Below, piece by piece: positions 51,529 through 59,745 of a stretch of DNA of 64,000 nucleotides. Origin of the DNA: RUG572 sp964386385 (lineage in GTDB: Bacteria > Verrucomicrobiota > Kiritimatiellia > RFP12 > UBA1067). The notes beneath the pieces were generated by a model. That model had not been told where the DNA came from and searched no databases. It saw nothing but the letters and a program-made list of their open reading frames with translations. Position 1 is the first letter of the stretch. Each line of letters begins with the position of its first letter. The translations under genes were made by a program, and so were the position numbers. Location of the stretch: assembly GCA_964386385.1 (NCBI GenBank), contig CAYLRN010000005.1, forward strand, positions 116,824-180,823. Reading direction: 5' to 3'.

Positions 51529-52179
51529 CTAGGAGCGTGGCCTTAGGACGTATGAATACACGTGCTCAAGCGCATATGAGAAGTCGCCCCGCGTGAATTC
51601 GCCGGGAACGAAGTCTGTATGCGGATCGGGGATGATCGAGACGCGGGCGAGCGGAATGCCGCGTCCGAAGAGCGCAAGCGTCTCCTCGTCCCTGAAGATC
51701 GTGGCGGCGGCGCGCGCGATCGTCCTTCTCTCCATTGCGCAGGCGATGGCGCGCTGGGGGCTCTTGAAGAAGCGGCGCGACGAGAAGGGGGAGAGCATTT
51801 CGGCGACGTACGGACGCGGGGAGGCGGCGGCGCGCGCTATCGCCCTGGCGATGAACGCGCCGTCGTTGAAGCCGTGGACGACGGCGTAGTCGTTGCGCGC
51901 AGCGAGGGAGACGCCGCGCAGGAGCATGAGAAGTCCGGTCAGCGTCCGGCGGAACGACGGCCTGTCGGGCGGGTTTGCACTGTGCGGGACGCGCGGGGCC
52001 TGGAACAGGCGGACGTTCCGGTCCAGCGTGGCGGTAAGAAGGGACGACCTGCGCGGGACGACCAGGTCCACGGCCCGCCCCTGGGCGACAAGGGCGGATG
52101 CCGTGTCCTGGACGCGCAGGATCTCCTGGGCGTCCGCGTGCATGCGGGTGGAGGCCACGATCAGTACGGCGGATGCCAT
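51529..52179 (-). CDS. Glycosyltransferase family 4 N-terminal domain protein, truncated
   Basis: This gene encodes 216 residues. It resembles only the N-terminal Rossmann half of GT-B/GT4 enzymes: ALVAQGRAVDLVVP, VVHGFNDGAFIARAIARA, then a ATIFRDEETLALFGRG segment and an IPDPHTDF end where a full enzyme would continue into the donor-binding half. The C-terminal EX7E-type domain is absent, and no frameshifted remainder is visible downstream, since the next gene starts 10 nt later. It may be a partner subunit or a relic. Confidence 0.55.
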   Translation of the reverse strand: MASAVLIVASTRMHADAQEILRVQDTASALVAQGRAVDLVVPRRSSLLTATLDRNVRLFQAPRVPHSANPPDRPSFRRTLTGLLMLLRGVSLAARNDYAVVHGFNDGAFIARAIARAAASPRPYVAEMLSPFSSRRFFKSPQRAIACAMERRTIARAAATIFRDEETLALFGRGIPLARVSIIPDPHTDFVPGEFTRGDFSYALEHVYSYVLRPRS

Positions 52180-52188
52180 GGGATTGCG

Positions 52189-53271
52189 CTAGACGGAGAA
52201 CGGGGAAGCCTGCTTTGCGAGCTGCAGATAGCGCATCGCCTCCACGATGTCGTCCATCTGCACCGGGAAGGGGGCGGCCGTACGTATCGTTGCGCAGACC
52301 GCCTCCCAGAACGCCCTTTCGGCGGGGACGTCTGTGCCGGGAAAGCTGAACTCCTGGTCGACGACCGGCAGGTTCTCGTGCATGTCCGCGAGGTTGGGCG
52401 TCTTCACGCTCGCCCGCTTGCGCGGAAGCTTGCAGTCGGGGTCTATGACGTGGAACGTGCCGGTCGTCGCGCCCTTTTGGACGGAGAACGAGCCGCGTGT
52501 TCCGAGCAGCGTGAACGGCGGCGCGTGCGGAGGCAGCGTTCCGCCGTTTATCTCGACGTCGGCGGTGCACAGCCCGCGCGTCTTGAGGATGAGGCGCACG
52601 AAGTCCTCCGTGTCGCCAAGGGCCGCGACCCTTTTGAGTTCGCTCCACAGCTGTGCGGGAGGCTGGCGCAGGAGCATTATCGCCTGCACCGCGGCCTCCG
52701 AGCCGACGTGCCACGCCGCGCCGCCGCCGCAGCGCTTGATGCTCTGCCAGTCGTCGCGGCGAAGGTAGTCGAGGTGGCGGATGCGCACTTCGTAGACGTC
52801 GCCGAGGCGCGGGTCTTCGCGCGCGGCGTTCGCGAGGCGGAACTCCGGCGAGAGCAGTTCCGGCATGTGGACGAAGAGCTTGCCGTGCGTCTTGAGGGAC
52901 GCGGCGCGGAGCATTGTCGCGTCGTCGTGGTTGAGGGCCATGGGGGTCTCCACGACGGTCCATCTGTCGCGGCTGAGCGATTCCATGGCGATCTTCGCGT
53001 GGCTGACGGACGGAAGGCAGATGTCCATCAGCTCGATGTCCGGGTCGTCGAACATGTCGTCGATCTGCCGGTACGTTCGCGCGTCGGGGAAGTCCTGCTC
53101 AACGATGTCGCGGCGTTCCTTCTGCAGGTCGCATATGGCGACGACTTTGAACTGTTCGGACATTGCCCGAAGCGCCGGCAGATGCCCGAACAACGCCGCA
53201 CGGCCTAGGCCGACGACGCCGACCCTTATGGGCGGACGCTTCACGTCCGCAACTGTGCTGTCCTGTGCCAT
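52189..53271 (-). CDS. Gfo/Idh/MocA-family oxidoreductase
   Basis: This gene encodes 360 residues from the ATG at 53271 (AAGGAG 11 nt upstream). The NAD(P)-binding fold opens with IRVGVVGLGRAALFGHLPAL, a GxGxxG-type loop, followed by VVAICDLQ. The family EKP motif reads ETP at residues 108-110, so the lysine that normally assists hydride transfer is replaced by Thr. The C-terminal alpha/beta domain contains AWHVGSEAAVQAIMLL, where HxxD-type residues often sit. Family members oxidise or reduce sugars and sugar nucleotides. It heads the operon with the GT fragment and the nuclease-like protein, and lies back-to-back with a polysaccharide locus. Confidence 0.75.
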   Translation of the reverse strand: MAQDSTVADVKRPPIRVGVVGLGRAALFGHLPALRAMSEQFKVVAICDLQKERRDIVEQDFPDARTYRQIDDMFDDPDIELMDICLPSVSHAKIAMESLSRDRWTVVETPMALNHDDATMLRAASLKTHGKLFVHMPELLSPEFRLANAAREDPRLGDVYEVRIRHLDYLRRDDWQSIKRCGGGAAWHVGSEAAVQAIMLLRQPPAQLWSELKRVAALGDTEDFVRLILKTRGLCTADVEINGGTLPPHAPPFTLLGTRGSFSVQKGATTGTFHVIDPDCKLPRKRASVKTPNLADMHENLPVVDQEFSFPGTDVPAERAFWEAVCATIRTAAPFPVQMDDIVEAMRYLQLAKQASPFSV

Positions 53272-53315
53272 TGTTCTTCTTTCTCCTTGACCCAACCTTG
53301 TCGGAATTGCAATGG

Positions 53316-53344
53316 ATGATAGCGAAAGAATCGCAATCTGTCAA
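53316..53344 (-). promoter_or_regulatory. Sigma-70 type promoter for the oxidoreductase operon
   Basis: On the minus strand TTGACA (53344-53339), a 17-nt spacer and TATCAT (53321-53316), about 45 nt upstream of the start at 53271. This is the best-spaced classical promoter in the window. Confidence 0.75.
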
Positions 53345-53570
53345 CCTCTTGCCGCCTTGGAGTTCGCCATTCACGCAGAGTTCATTCGAATCTGCTTCAG
53401 AAAACGTTCATTGCATTGCCATCGATGCTCGGGCGAAAACTCATCCATGCGCACATTGCCGACGGCGAGAACTCTGGCGAGAAGTCAAAAGACCTTTCGG
53501 CGGCGTTGCTTGCGGCAAACCGCGGAAGGGATGCAAACGGTTCTTTTTCCCTCACGCGGAAGGGGGATTG

Positions 53571-53579
53571 TGGTATAAT
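53571..53579 (+). promoter_or_regulatory. Extended -10 promoter TGG-TATAAT of the polysaccharide operon
   Basis: A perfect TATAAT at 53574-53579 with TGG in front. The predicted transcription start falls at about the ATG of the 31-codon ORF at 53587. Confidence 0.65.
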
Positions 53580-53586
53580 CTCAACG

Positions 53587-53682
53587 ATGATTTCCATGCG
53601 GTTGTGGAAAGCGATCGTGCGGCAGAGAGAAAGGCAGACGCGAAAGATGGCGGAACGGCAGAAGGAGAAGACGGGCGCATGA
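53587..53682 (+). CDS. 31-residue basic leader ORF
   Basis: It encodes a 31-residue peptide beginning MISMRLWKAIVRQRERQTRK, very rich in Arg and Lys. It starts about at the predicted transcription start (leaderless) and its TGA overlaps the flippase ATG in ATGA, suggesting coupled translation. Internal AAGGAG at 53662-53667 serves the flippase. Could be a real leader peptide or chance. Confidence 0.35.
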   Translation: MISMRLWKAIVRQRERQTRKMAERQKEKTGA

Positions 53683-55229
53683 GTCCCGCTCGGCGCATTT
53701 TCCTGAACGTCGTGGCCACCTACGGGCGGTCGTTGTATGCGCTCGCGCTTGGGCTTTTCAGCGGACGCTGGGCGCTGACGGCGCTTGGCCAGGAGGACTA
53801 CGGTCTCTACGGCGTCGTGGGCGGTCTGACGTTTTTCCTCTCCTTCTTCAACACGCTTTCCGCCGCGGCTGTGAGCCGGTTCTATGCGTTTGAGGTGGGG
53901 CGGGCTGGCAGGGCCGCCACATCGGAGGACGGCACTGCCGAATGCCGCAAATGGTTCAACACCGCGCTTCTGCTTCATGTCGTGGTGCCTTTGCTATGCA
54001 CTGCGGTTGGCTATCCGGTCGGCGAATGGGCGGTGCGGAACTGGCTGGCGGTTTCCGCAGACCGGATCGAAGACTGCGTGTGGGTGTTCCGCCTTGCCTG
54101 TCTCGCCTGCTTTGTGAGTATGCTGAACGTCCCCTTTCAGGCCATGTACGTCGCGAAGCAGTGCATTGCGGAACTGACGGTCTACGGTCTTGTCTCGTCC
54201 ACGCTTCAGGCGTGCTTTCTCTACTACATCGCCTCGCATCCGTCCGACTGGCTTGTGCGGTATTCCGTCTGGACGTGTCTGCTTGCGATTGCGCCGCAGC
54301 TGCTGATCTGCGTCCGCGCCATGAAGGTGTTTCCCGAGTGCCGGGTGGAACTCGGCAGCTGCTGGGACGCGGGACGCGTCAGGCGGCTTGCGTCATACGC
54401 GGGCTGGCAGTTCTTCGGAACGCTCGGCGGCCTTGTGCGCGGGCAGGGGCTTGCCGTTCTCGTGAACAAGTGCTTCGGCGCGCGCGCGAACGCGGCGATG
54501 TCGATTGCCAACACGGTCAATGGGCAGGCAGGCTCTCTTGCTTCGGCGCTGCTTGGCGCATTCTCGCCCGCAATCGTACAGGCGTACGGGGCTGGCAACC
54601 ATGCGCTCATGCGCAGCATGGCGTTTCGCGCCTGCAAGTTCGGCATGCTGATGGTGCTTCTCTTCTCGATTCCGCTTGGAGTGGAGATAGACAACGTCAT
54701 GACGTTGTGGCTGAAGGCTCCGCCGCCCCATGCCGCCAGCCTGTGCCTGTGCATGCTGCTTGCCCTGGCAATCGACAAGAGCACGTCTGGGCATCTGTGC
54801 GCGCTGAATGCGAATGGACGGATAGCGCTGTACCAGATGGTCGTGGGAGGGACGTTCGTGCTGACCCTCCCTCTGGCGTGGCTGTTCGTGAAACTTGGCG
54901 GTGGCGTCCCCTCGGTTGGCATCGCGCTTGTGCTGACGACCGCGCTTTCCTCCTTGGAGCGCGCGTGGTTCGCGCGGCGGCTTGTCGGCATGCGCTTTCG
55001 CCATTGGGCGTTTCGGATTCTCTTGCCGGTGGCCATCGCGACGGCAATTACGGTGGCGGCGTGCCTTGTGCCGCGACTTGCGCTGACGGCGGGATTCATG
55101 CGCCTGTGCCTGACGTCGCTTGTCTCCATTTGCGCGCTTGTTCCGCTTGCATGGCGGCTCGTCCTTCAGGAAGACGAGCGGGCGTTCGTCCGCGCCAAGG
55201 TCTGTCGGTTGAGGGAGAAGTTCAGATGA
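53679..55229 (+). CDS. Polysaccharide flippase (Wzx/MATE-like)
   Basis: This gene encodes 516 residues from the ATG at 53679 (AGGAG 11 nt upstream; longer upstream frames precede the promoter). About 12-14 hydrophobic segments are visible. The N-terminal FLNVVATYGRSLYALALGLFSGRWAL and the DYGLYGVVGGLTFFLSFFNT segment are typical of lipid-linked oligosaccharide flippases of bacterial O-antigen and exopolysaccharide clusters. It would move an undecaprenyl-linked glycan unit across the inner membrane. It is first of a run of overlapping glycan genes; its stop overlaps the next start in ATGA. Confidence 0.85.
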   Translation: MSPARRIFLNVVATYGRSLYALALGLFSGRWALTALGQEDYGLYGVVGGLTFFLSFFNTLSAAAVSRFYAFEVGRAGRAATSEDGTAECRKWFNTALLLHVVVPLLCTAVGYPVGEWAVRNWLAVSADRIEDCVWVFRLACLACFVSMLNVPFQAMYVAKQCIAELTVYGLVSSTLQACFLYYIASHPSDWLVRYSVWTCLLAIAPQLLICVRAMKVFPECRVELGSCWDAGRVRRLASYAGWQFFGTLGGLVRGQGLAVLVNKCFGARANAAMSIANTVNGQAGSLASALLGAFSPAIVQAYGAGNHALMRSMAFRACKFGMLMVLLFSIPLGVEIDNVMTLWLKAPPPHAASLCLCMLLALAIDKSTSGHLCALNANGRIALYQMVVGGTFVLTLPLAWLFVKLGGGVPSVGIALVLTTALSSLERAWFARRLVGMRFRHWAFRILLPVAIATAITVAACLVPRLALTAGFMRLCLTSLVSICALVPLAWRLVLQEDERAFVRAKVCRLREKFR

Positions 55230-56278
55230 CAGACGCCGAACCGAACTCGAAGGCCGGCGAAATGTCACCGCCAAAGTGCTATGCGGCGTGGTCGCGCGAT
55301 GCGGACGTGCTGAAGGAAAGCACGTCCGGCGGCGCGTTCACGGAACTTGCGAAGGTCGTGCTTGCGAAAGGAGGCGTTGTCGCGGGGGCGGCATACGGCG
55401 ACGGTCTCGCCGTCGAACACCGCGTCGCGCATTCCCTTGACGAGTTGAAGTCCCTGCGCGGCGTCAAGTACGTCCAGAGTGCCGTCCCAAAGGCGGTCTA
55501 CGGCGAAATGTCCGCGGCGCTTCGGGAACGCCGCCATGTCATGTTCGTCGGGACGCCTTGTCAGGCGGCGGCGGTTCGGAAGCGGTTCGGGCGGGATGAA
55601 AATCTGCTTCTGTGCGATCTCGTCTGCTTCGGCGCTCCGCCGCAGTCGCTTTGGCTGAAGTACGCGCGCTGGCTCGAGGAGAAGAAGGGAAAGCGGCTTG
55701 TCGCCGTCAATCCGCGTGACAAGATCCGCGGATGGGGGCGGAGGACGTACTGCCGCTACGACTGGGCGGACGGCACGGTGACGCGGCGGTGCAGCGACTT
55801 CGACCCCTATGCGCGGGCGTTCTATTCCACGCTCGCGTTCCGGGCGTGTTGTTTTGCATGTACCTTCAGGGGGGACGGACGCGTGAGCGATTTGACGCTT
55901 TGCGATTTCTGGAACGCGGCGGCCGTCGAACTGCCGGCGGACGTGCTGCACGGCGGCGTCTCCGGCGTCATGGTGCATTCCCCATGTGGCGCGACTGTCA
56001 TGGCGTCCGCAGTGCTTGAAACTCGTGACGTGCCGTTCGACGTGTTTTGCGATGGAAACGGCCCCATCCTCAAATCTCCAGACAGGCCGCGGCGGTGGGC
56101 GGCGTTCCAGTCCGACATGGGGGTGTTGCCGTTTGGCGAGCTGGCGCGGAAATATGGTCTTCAGATGACGCATTGGCGCTTGATGAGAAGGGGCGTCGCA
56201 GGACGTCTGAAGCGGATTGTCGCGTTCTTGCTGCCATGCGGCGTCAAAAGGTTCCTGAAACGGCGAAGAGGTGGTTGA
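55226..56278 (+). CDS. FrhB-like (F420 hydrogenase beta-subunit family) protein of a polysaccharide locus
   Basis: This gene encodes 350 residues. The features STSGGAFTELAKVVLAKGGVVAGAAY, KYVQSAVP, VMFVGTPCQAAAVRKRFG and LLLCDLVCFGAPP belong to the coenzyme F420 hydrogenase/dehydrogenase beta-subunit family. ACCFACTF, then DLTLCDFW, is the Fe-S and C-terminal part. In bacteria such proteins often sit in capsule and O-antigen clusters next to pyruvyl transferases, and their exact redox role there is not settled. It is ATGA-coupled to the flippase and abuts the next GT2 gene. It is presumably flavin and iron-sulfur dependent. Confidence 0.78.
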   Translation: MTDAEPNSKAGEMSPPKCYAAWSRDADVLKESTSGGAFTELAKVVLAKGGVVAGAAYGDGLAVEHRVAHSLDELKSLRGVKYVQSAVPKAVYGEMSAALRERRHVMFVGTPCQAAAVRKRFGRDENLLLCDLVCFGAPPQSLWLKYARWLEEKKGKRLVAVNPRDKIRGWGRRTYCRYDWADGTVTRRCSDFDPYARAFYSTLAFRACCFACTFRGDGRVSDLTLCDFWNAAAVELPADVLHGGVSGVMVHSPCGATVMASAVLETRDVPFDVFCDGNGPILKSPDRPRRWAAFQSDMGVLPFGELARKYGLQMTHWRLMRRGVAGRLKRIVAFLLPCGVKRFLKRRRGG

Positions 56279-56279
56279 G

Positions 56280-57341
56280 GTGAAGAAAACGCTGTCCATC
56301 ATCATTCCCGCATATAACACGGCGCAGACGGTCGTTCGATGCCTTGATTCCGTATTCGTGCAGCTGCAGGACGGTGTTGCGGAAAACGTGGAGATTGTCG
56401 CCGTCGAGGATTGCAGTCCGGACGGCGTCGGCGAGATTCTTGATTCCTATCGGGAACGGCATCCCCTCCTGAAAGTCGTGCACCGTTCTGTAAATGGCGG
56501 AGAGGCTGCGGCGTACAACACCGGCATGGACGAGACTATGGGCGAGTATTTCCTGCGGCTGGATTCCGATGACGCCCTGCGGCCAAACGCGCTGAAGCGA
56601 ATTCTGGAGATTCTTGAACGGGAGAGGCCTGACATCCTTCTTCATTCCTTCACGCGACTTACGCCAGAGGGCAAATTCATTTCGCAGTTGGCTTTTCGCG
56701 AGGAGGGCACAATCGATTTCGCATCCGCGACGAATACGGAAATCAGACGGGCGTTTGGAGACGTTGCGTTTGGAATAATGACGCCGAACGTCGTCTACCG
56801 CCGCGCGGCGGTAGCGGATGTTCGGCAGAATGCCCGCTACAAGATTGCGGGCGACCGCTATTTCGGCTGGCAGGTATTCAGAAATTCCCGAAGGTTCCAT
56901 GTGACGAACGAATCCTTCGTCGACTACTACGTCTATCCGACGTCGCTGTCCCACGTGCATTCGCATGAGGCGGTGGCCGGCTTGCTGGAACTGGATGCGC
57001 GGTTCTGGAATGAAATCCGCCGGCATCCGCTTTTCAGGATTGGGCGTGTTGCGGCATTCACTCGTCTCTTCGCCGGAATGGTTGGATGGCACTATGAACT
57101 TGTCTTCGAATCCGAAACCGAAAAGCTCCGCCATGCGGAGGCCTATTTTGCCGCATTGCGGACCTTGCTTGCCGGGGGCGCTTCCATCCGCGCTCTCGGA
57201 CTTGGGCATTGCTGCCTCAAGCTTGCCTGTGCGCTTCGGTCGCCGTGCATGGTGGCGCTGTATCGCGTCGTTTCCCAAAAGTTGATCTGGCCCGTTGAAC
57301 ACAAGGTCAAGTGCATTGTCAAATCGCTCTTCTGCACATGA
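56280..57341 (+). CDS. Family 2 glycosyltransferase
   Basis: This gene encodes 353 residues from a GTG at 56280 with GAGGTGG upstream; a GTG at 56271 is possible. It has the GT-A fold with SIIIPAYNTAQTVVRCLDSV, the nucleotide-binding VEDCSPDG, and the metal-binding DSDDALRPNAL (DXD-type). The C-terminal helical part has no membrane segment. It transfers a sugar from a nucleotide donor to the growing repeat unit at the cytoplasmic face. It overlaps the next gene in ATGA. Confidence 0.85.
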   Translation: MKKTLSIIIPAYNTAQTVVRCLDSVFVQLQDGVAENVEIVAVEDCSPDGVGEILDSYRERHPLLKVVHRSVNGGEAAAYNTGMDETMGEYFLRLDSDDALRPNALKRILEILERERPDILLHSFTRLTPEGKFISQLAFREEGTIDFASATNTEIRRAFGDVAFGIMTPNVVYRRAAVADVRQNARYKIAGDRYFGWQVFRNSRRFHVTNESFVDYYVYPTSLSHVHSHEAVAGLLELDARFWNEIRRHPLFRIGRVAAFTRLFAGMVGWHYELVFESETEKLRHAEAYFAALRTLLAGGASIRALGLGHCCLKLACALRSPCMVALYRVVSQKLIWPVEHKVKCIVKSLFCT

Positions 57342-58444
57342 AAATCGGCATACTGACATTCCATCATTCGTTGAACTGCGGTGCCGCGCTGCAGGCGTGG
57401 GCGCTGCAGAGCGCTCTGCGCAAACTCGGATTCGACGCCCGAATCGTCAACTACGGCAAGATCGGATGGGAGGTTGGACGCTGTTTTCGCGCCGACACGC
57501 CGCGGCATTTCGCGGGGTCTCTTTATAGCGCAGTCAAGACGTTCCTCCTGACGTTTGGCGTGGAGGCGTACCGACGTCATCTGTACCGTCGTTTCATGCG
57601 CCGGCAGATGGGATTGGGCAGGCAAGTGTCGAAGGCTGACGTCTTGACTGGCGACTTTACGCATTTGGTGGTCGGAAGCGACCAAGTCTGGCATCCGTGC
57701 ATCAACGAGGGCGATGACGTCTATTTTCTTGCCGGTGCGCCGGACCGCGTCAGGCGCGTCGCATATGCTCCCAGTTTCGGAGTCGACACGTTTGACGCCG
57801 GACTTGAACGGAAGATGTCCGGCTGGCTGTCGCGCTTCGATGCGTTGTCCGTGCGCGAGCCGCAGGGGGCGGAGATCGTCAGGCGGCTTTGCGGACGCGA
57901 GGCGTCGGTCGTGTGCGACCCCACGCTTCTCCTGCCGCGAATCGATTACGAGGCCGCCGAGCGCCGGCCGCATTTTGCTGTTCGCGGGAAGTACGTTGCC
58001 GTCTACACGGTCTGCGGGCATCCGTGGGCGGAAAAGGCGGCTCTTGAGATAGGCGGGCGCATGGGGATTCCCGTCGTGCATCTTCCGGTGGGAATGTCCG
58101 CCCGGTGGCATCTCCCCGGCAAGGTCAGACGTCTTACGGCGTTCGGCCCTTCCGAATGGCTGTGGCTCATCCGCCATGCGGAACATGTCATCACGAACTC
58201 CTTCCATGGGACGGTGTTTTCGCTTCTGCACCATCGTCCTTTTACCGTGGCCCTGAATGGTCGTCCGTCGGACGTCCGAATGGAGACCCTGCTGAAAGAC
58301 ACGGGAATGGAAAGCCGCCTGTGCAGGAGCCTGGACGAGGCCGCGTCTTCCCCGCGCCTTGATTTCAACTGGGCGGCGGTCGACGATGAAATCGCGAAGC
58401 GGAAACAGCACGCGGAGAGCTTTCTTCTGGAGGCATTGAGATAG
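57338..58444 (+). CDS. Polysaccharide pyruvyl transferase family protein
   Basis: This gene encodes 368 residues. The opening MKIGILTFHHSLNCGAALQAWAL and the stretch HLVVGSDQVWHP, the AYAPSFGV segment, SVREPQGAEIVRRL, CDPTLLL, and the late VITNSFHGTVFSLLHHRPF are the PS_pyruv_trans family pattern (CsaB/WcaK-like). These enzymes attach pyruvate ketals to sugar residues, or in some cases have been recruited as glycosyltransferases. The pairing with an FrhB-like protein two genes upstream is a common cluster arrangement. It starts in the ATGA overlap with the GT2 gene. Confidence 0.83.
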   Translation: MKIGILTFHHSLNCGAALQAWALQSALRKLGFDARIVNYGKIGWEVGRCFRADTPRHFAGSLYSAVKTFLLTFGVEAYRRHLYRRFMRRQMGLGRQVSKADVLTGDFTHLVVGSDQVWHPCINEGDDVYFLAGAPDRVRRVAYAPSFGVDTFDAGLERKMSGWLSRFDALSVREPQGAEIVRRLCGREASVVCDPTLLLPRIDYEAAERRPHFAVRGKYVAVYTVCGHPWAEKAALEIGGRMGIPVVHLPVGMSARWHLPGKVRRLTAFGPSEWLWLIRHAEHVITNSFHGTVFSLLHHRPFTVALNGRPSDVRMETLLKDTGMESRLCRSLDEAASSPRLDFNWAAVDDEIAKRKQHAESFLLEALR

Positions 58445-58448
58445 CGGA

Positions 58449-59654
58449 ATGAACATCCTCTTCTACCTTCATCAGTATCCCGCCTTCGGCGGCATCGAGA
58501 CGGTCACGACAATGCTCGCGAACGCCTTTGCGGCGGATGGACATCAGGTGGCAATCGTTTCGCTGATCCACAAGGACGGCACGGACTTGCTTCCGCGTCT
58601 GCATCCGAATGTGGTCTGGCACGAATTGCCGGAACAGGATTGCAATTCGGATGTCAATTGCAGGATGTTGGGTTGTCTGCTCGATGCGTTTGGCCCTGAC
58701 CATATTCTCTTTCAGGATTCCTATGCCAATATTCAGGGAATCCTTTTTCATGCGGTCGCAGAGTGGAAGGCGCGGCATGGCCGGACGCAGGAGAGGACAA
58801 CGGGGATATGTGTGGCGGAACATTCGCAGCCGCGCCTTTCTCCGGGACGTCGACAGGTTCTCCTTTCGCCCATTGAGATTGGCAAGCGTCTTGTTCTGCT
58901 GGCCTTGCGGCCGTATTTGCTGTGGTCGCGCTTTCGCTACGAATCTCGGCGGCGAAAAGAGATCTTTGACCATGTGGATGCCTATGTCATCCTCTCGGAA
59001 AACTATCGCCGGCGCATCCTTGAATTGGTTGGAAAGAACAGACTGGCGAAACTGCATGTCATTCCCAACATGATTGACGCCGTATCTGGAGACATTTCCC
59101 TTTCGGGCAAAAAACGGCAGGTCCTTTTCGTTGGATCGTTGATTGGCACAAAGGGCGTCGATCGATTGCTTGATGTCTGGAGTGAACTGGCCGAACGGCA
59201 TATGGATTGGGAGTTTGTCGTCGTCGGTGATGGCGTTGAACGGCCCGTGCTTGAAGGCATTGTCGCCTGCAGGAAGATTCGAGGCGTTCGGTTTGAGGGC
59301 TTTCATCGTGATGTGTCCGGCTATTATCGTGGCGCGTCCATTTTTGTGATGGCATCGGACTTTGAGGGGTGGCCCATGGTTTTGGGCGAATCTATGTGCT
59401 GGGGATGCGTTCCCGTTGTGTATGACTCTTTCGCGGCGGTACGCGACATCATTGACGACGGCGTCAATGGGTGCGTCGTTCGTCACTTTGACAAGCGGGC
59501 TTTTGTCTCTGCATTGGAAGAACTGATGGAGGATAGTCAATTGCGCCATCAAATGGCGGAGGCGGCGCATGAGAAGGCCGCCCTTTATTCGGTCGAGCGA
59601 GTGAAGAATGCGTGGTACGACCTCTTTGATTCGACAGGGGGGGGGGGATTGTAG
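58449..59654 (+). CDS. Family 4 glycosyltransferase ending in a G11 tract
   Basis: This gene encodes 401 residues. The GT-B fold has LHQYPAFGGIETVTTMLANAF at the acceptor side, and VLFVGSLIGTKGVDRLLDVWS, GFHRDVSGYYRGASIFVMASDFEGWP and GESMCWGCVPVV (EX7E region) at the donor side. It starts 4 nt after the previous stop. The last codons are a run of eleven G's encoding STGGGGL before the stop, so a one-base slip would change the C-terminus. Base composition is less GC-rich than genes upstream. Substrate unknown. Confidence 0.85.
   Translation: MNILFYLHQYPAFGGIETVTTMLANAFAADGHQVAIVSLIHKDGTDLLPRLHPNVVWHELPEQDCNSDVNCRMLGCLLDAFGPDHILFQDSYANIQGILFHAVAEWKARHGRTQERTTGICVAEHSQPRLSPGRRQVLLSPIEIGKRLVLLALRPYLLWSRFRYESRRRKEIFDHVDAYVILSENYRRRILELVGKNRLAKLHVIPNMIDAVSGDISLSGKKRQVLFVGSLIGTKGVDRLLDVWSELAERHMDWEFVVVGDGVERPVLEGIVACRKIRGVRFEGFHRDVSGYYRGASIFVMASDFEGWPMVLGESMCWGCVPVVYDSFAAVRDIIDDGVNGCVVRHFDKRAFVSALEELMEDSQLRHQMAEAAHEKAALYSVERVKNAWYDLFDSTGGGGL
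59637..59647 (+). repeat. G11 homopolymer inside the GT4 gene
   Basis: Eleven G's lie seven bases before the stop. Gain of one G replaces the stop and adds about 36 codons that run to 59754, into the start of the next gene; loss of one gives a short different tail. Confidence 0.85.
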
Positions 59655-59700
59655 TCGTTGAGCACAATGCTCCTTGGAATTGGTTGCCAATGGCATGGTA

Positions 59701-59709
59701 TGGTATAAT
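59701..59709 (+). promoter_or_regulatory. Extended -10 promoter TGG-TATAAT before the ATPase gene
   Basis: TATAAT at 59704-59709 with TGG in front, 36 nt before the ATPase start. It shows that the ATPase pair can be transcribed apart from the glycan genes. Confidence 0.65.
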
Positions 59710-59745
59710 GTGCACGTCTGCGCAAGTTGTTAAGAGAAGGTCGTC

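Larger units (their letters stand above)
53272..53678. other. Divergent intergenic region
   Basis: About 400 nt separate the minus-strand oxidoreductase operon from the plus-strand flippase. It contains one promoter for each direction and a 31-codon leader ORF at its right end. Between about 53345 and 53570 I see no convincing gene, RNA or repeat. Confidence 0.5.

Noticed and set aside
51566..53208. Overlapping long frames on both strands across the oxidoreductase and GT-fragment genes
   Set aside because: They are out of frame with the recognisable Gfo/Idh/MocA and GT4 folds and contain no domain of their own.
53163..53678. N-terminal extension of the flippase through the intergenic region
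   Set aside because: It would start upstream of the TGG-TATAAT promoter at 53571, and the normal flippase N-terminus begins at 53679.
53416..53682. 88-codon ORF beginning MLGRKLIHAHIADGENSG
   Set aside because: It has no ribosome binding site and spans the promoter; only its last 31 codons, which start at the predicted transcript start, are kept as a possible leader ORF.
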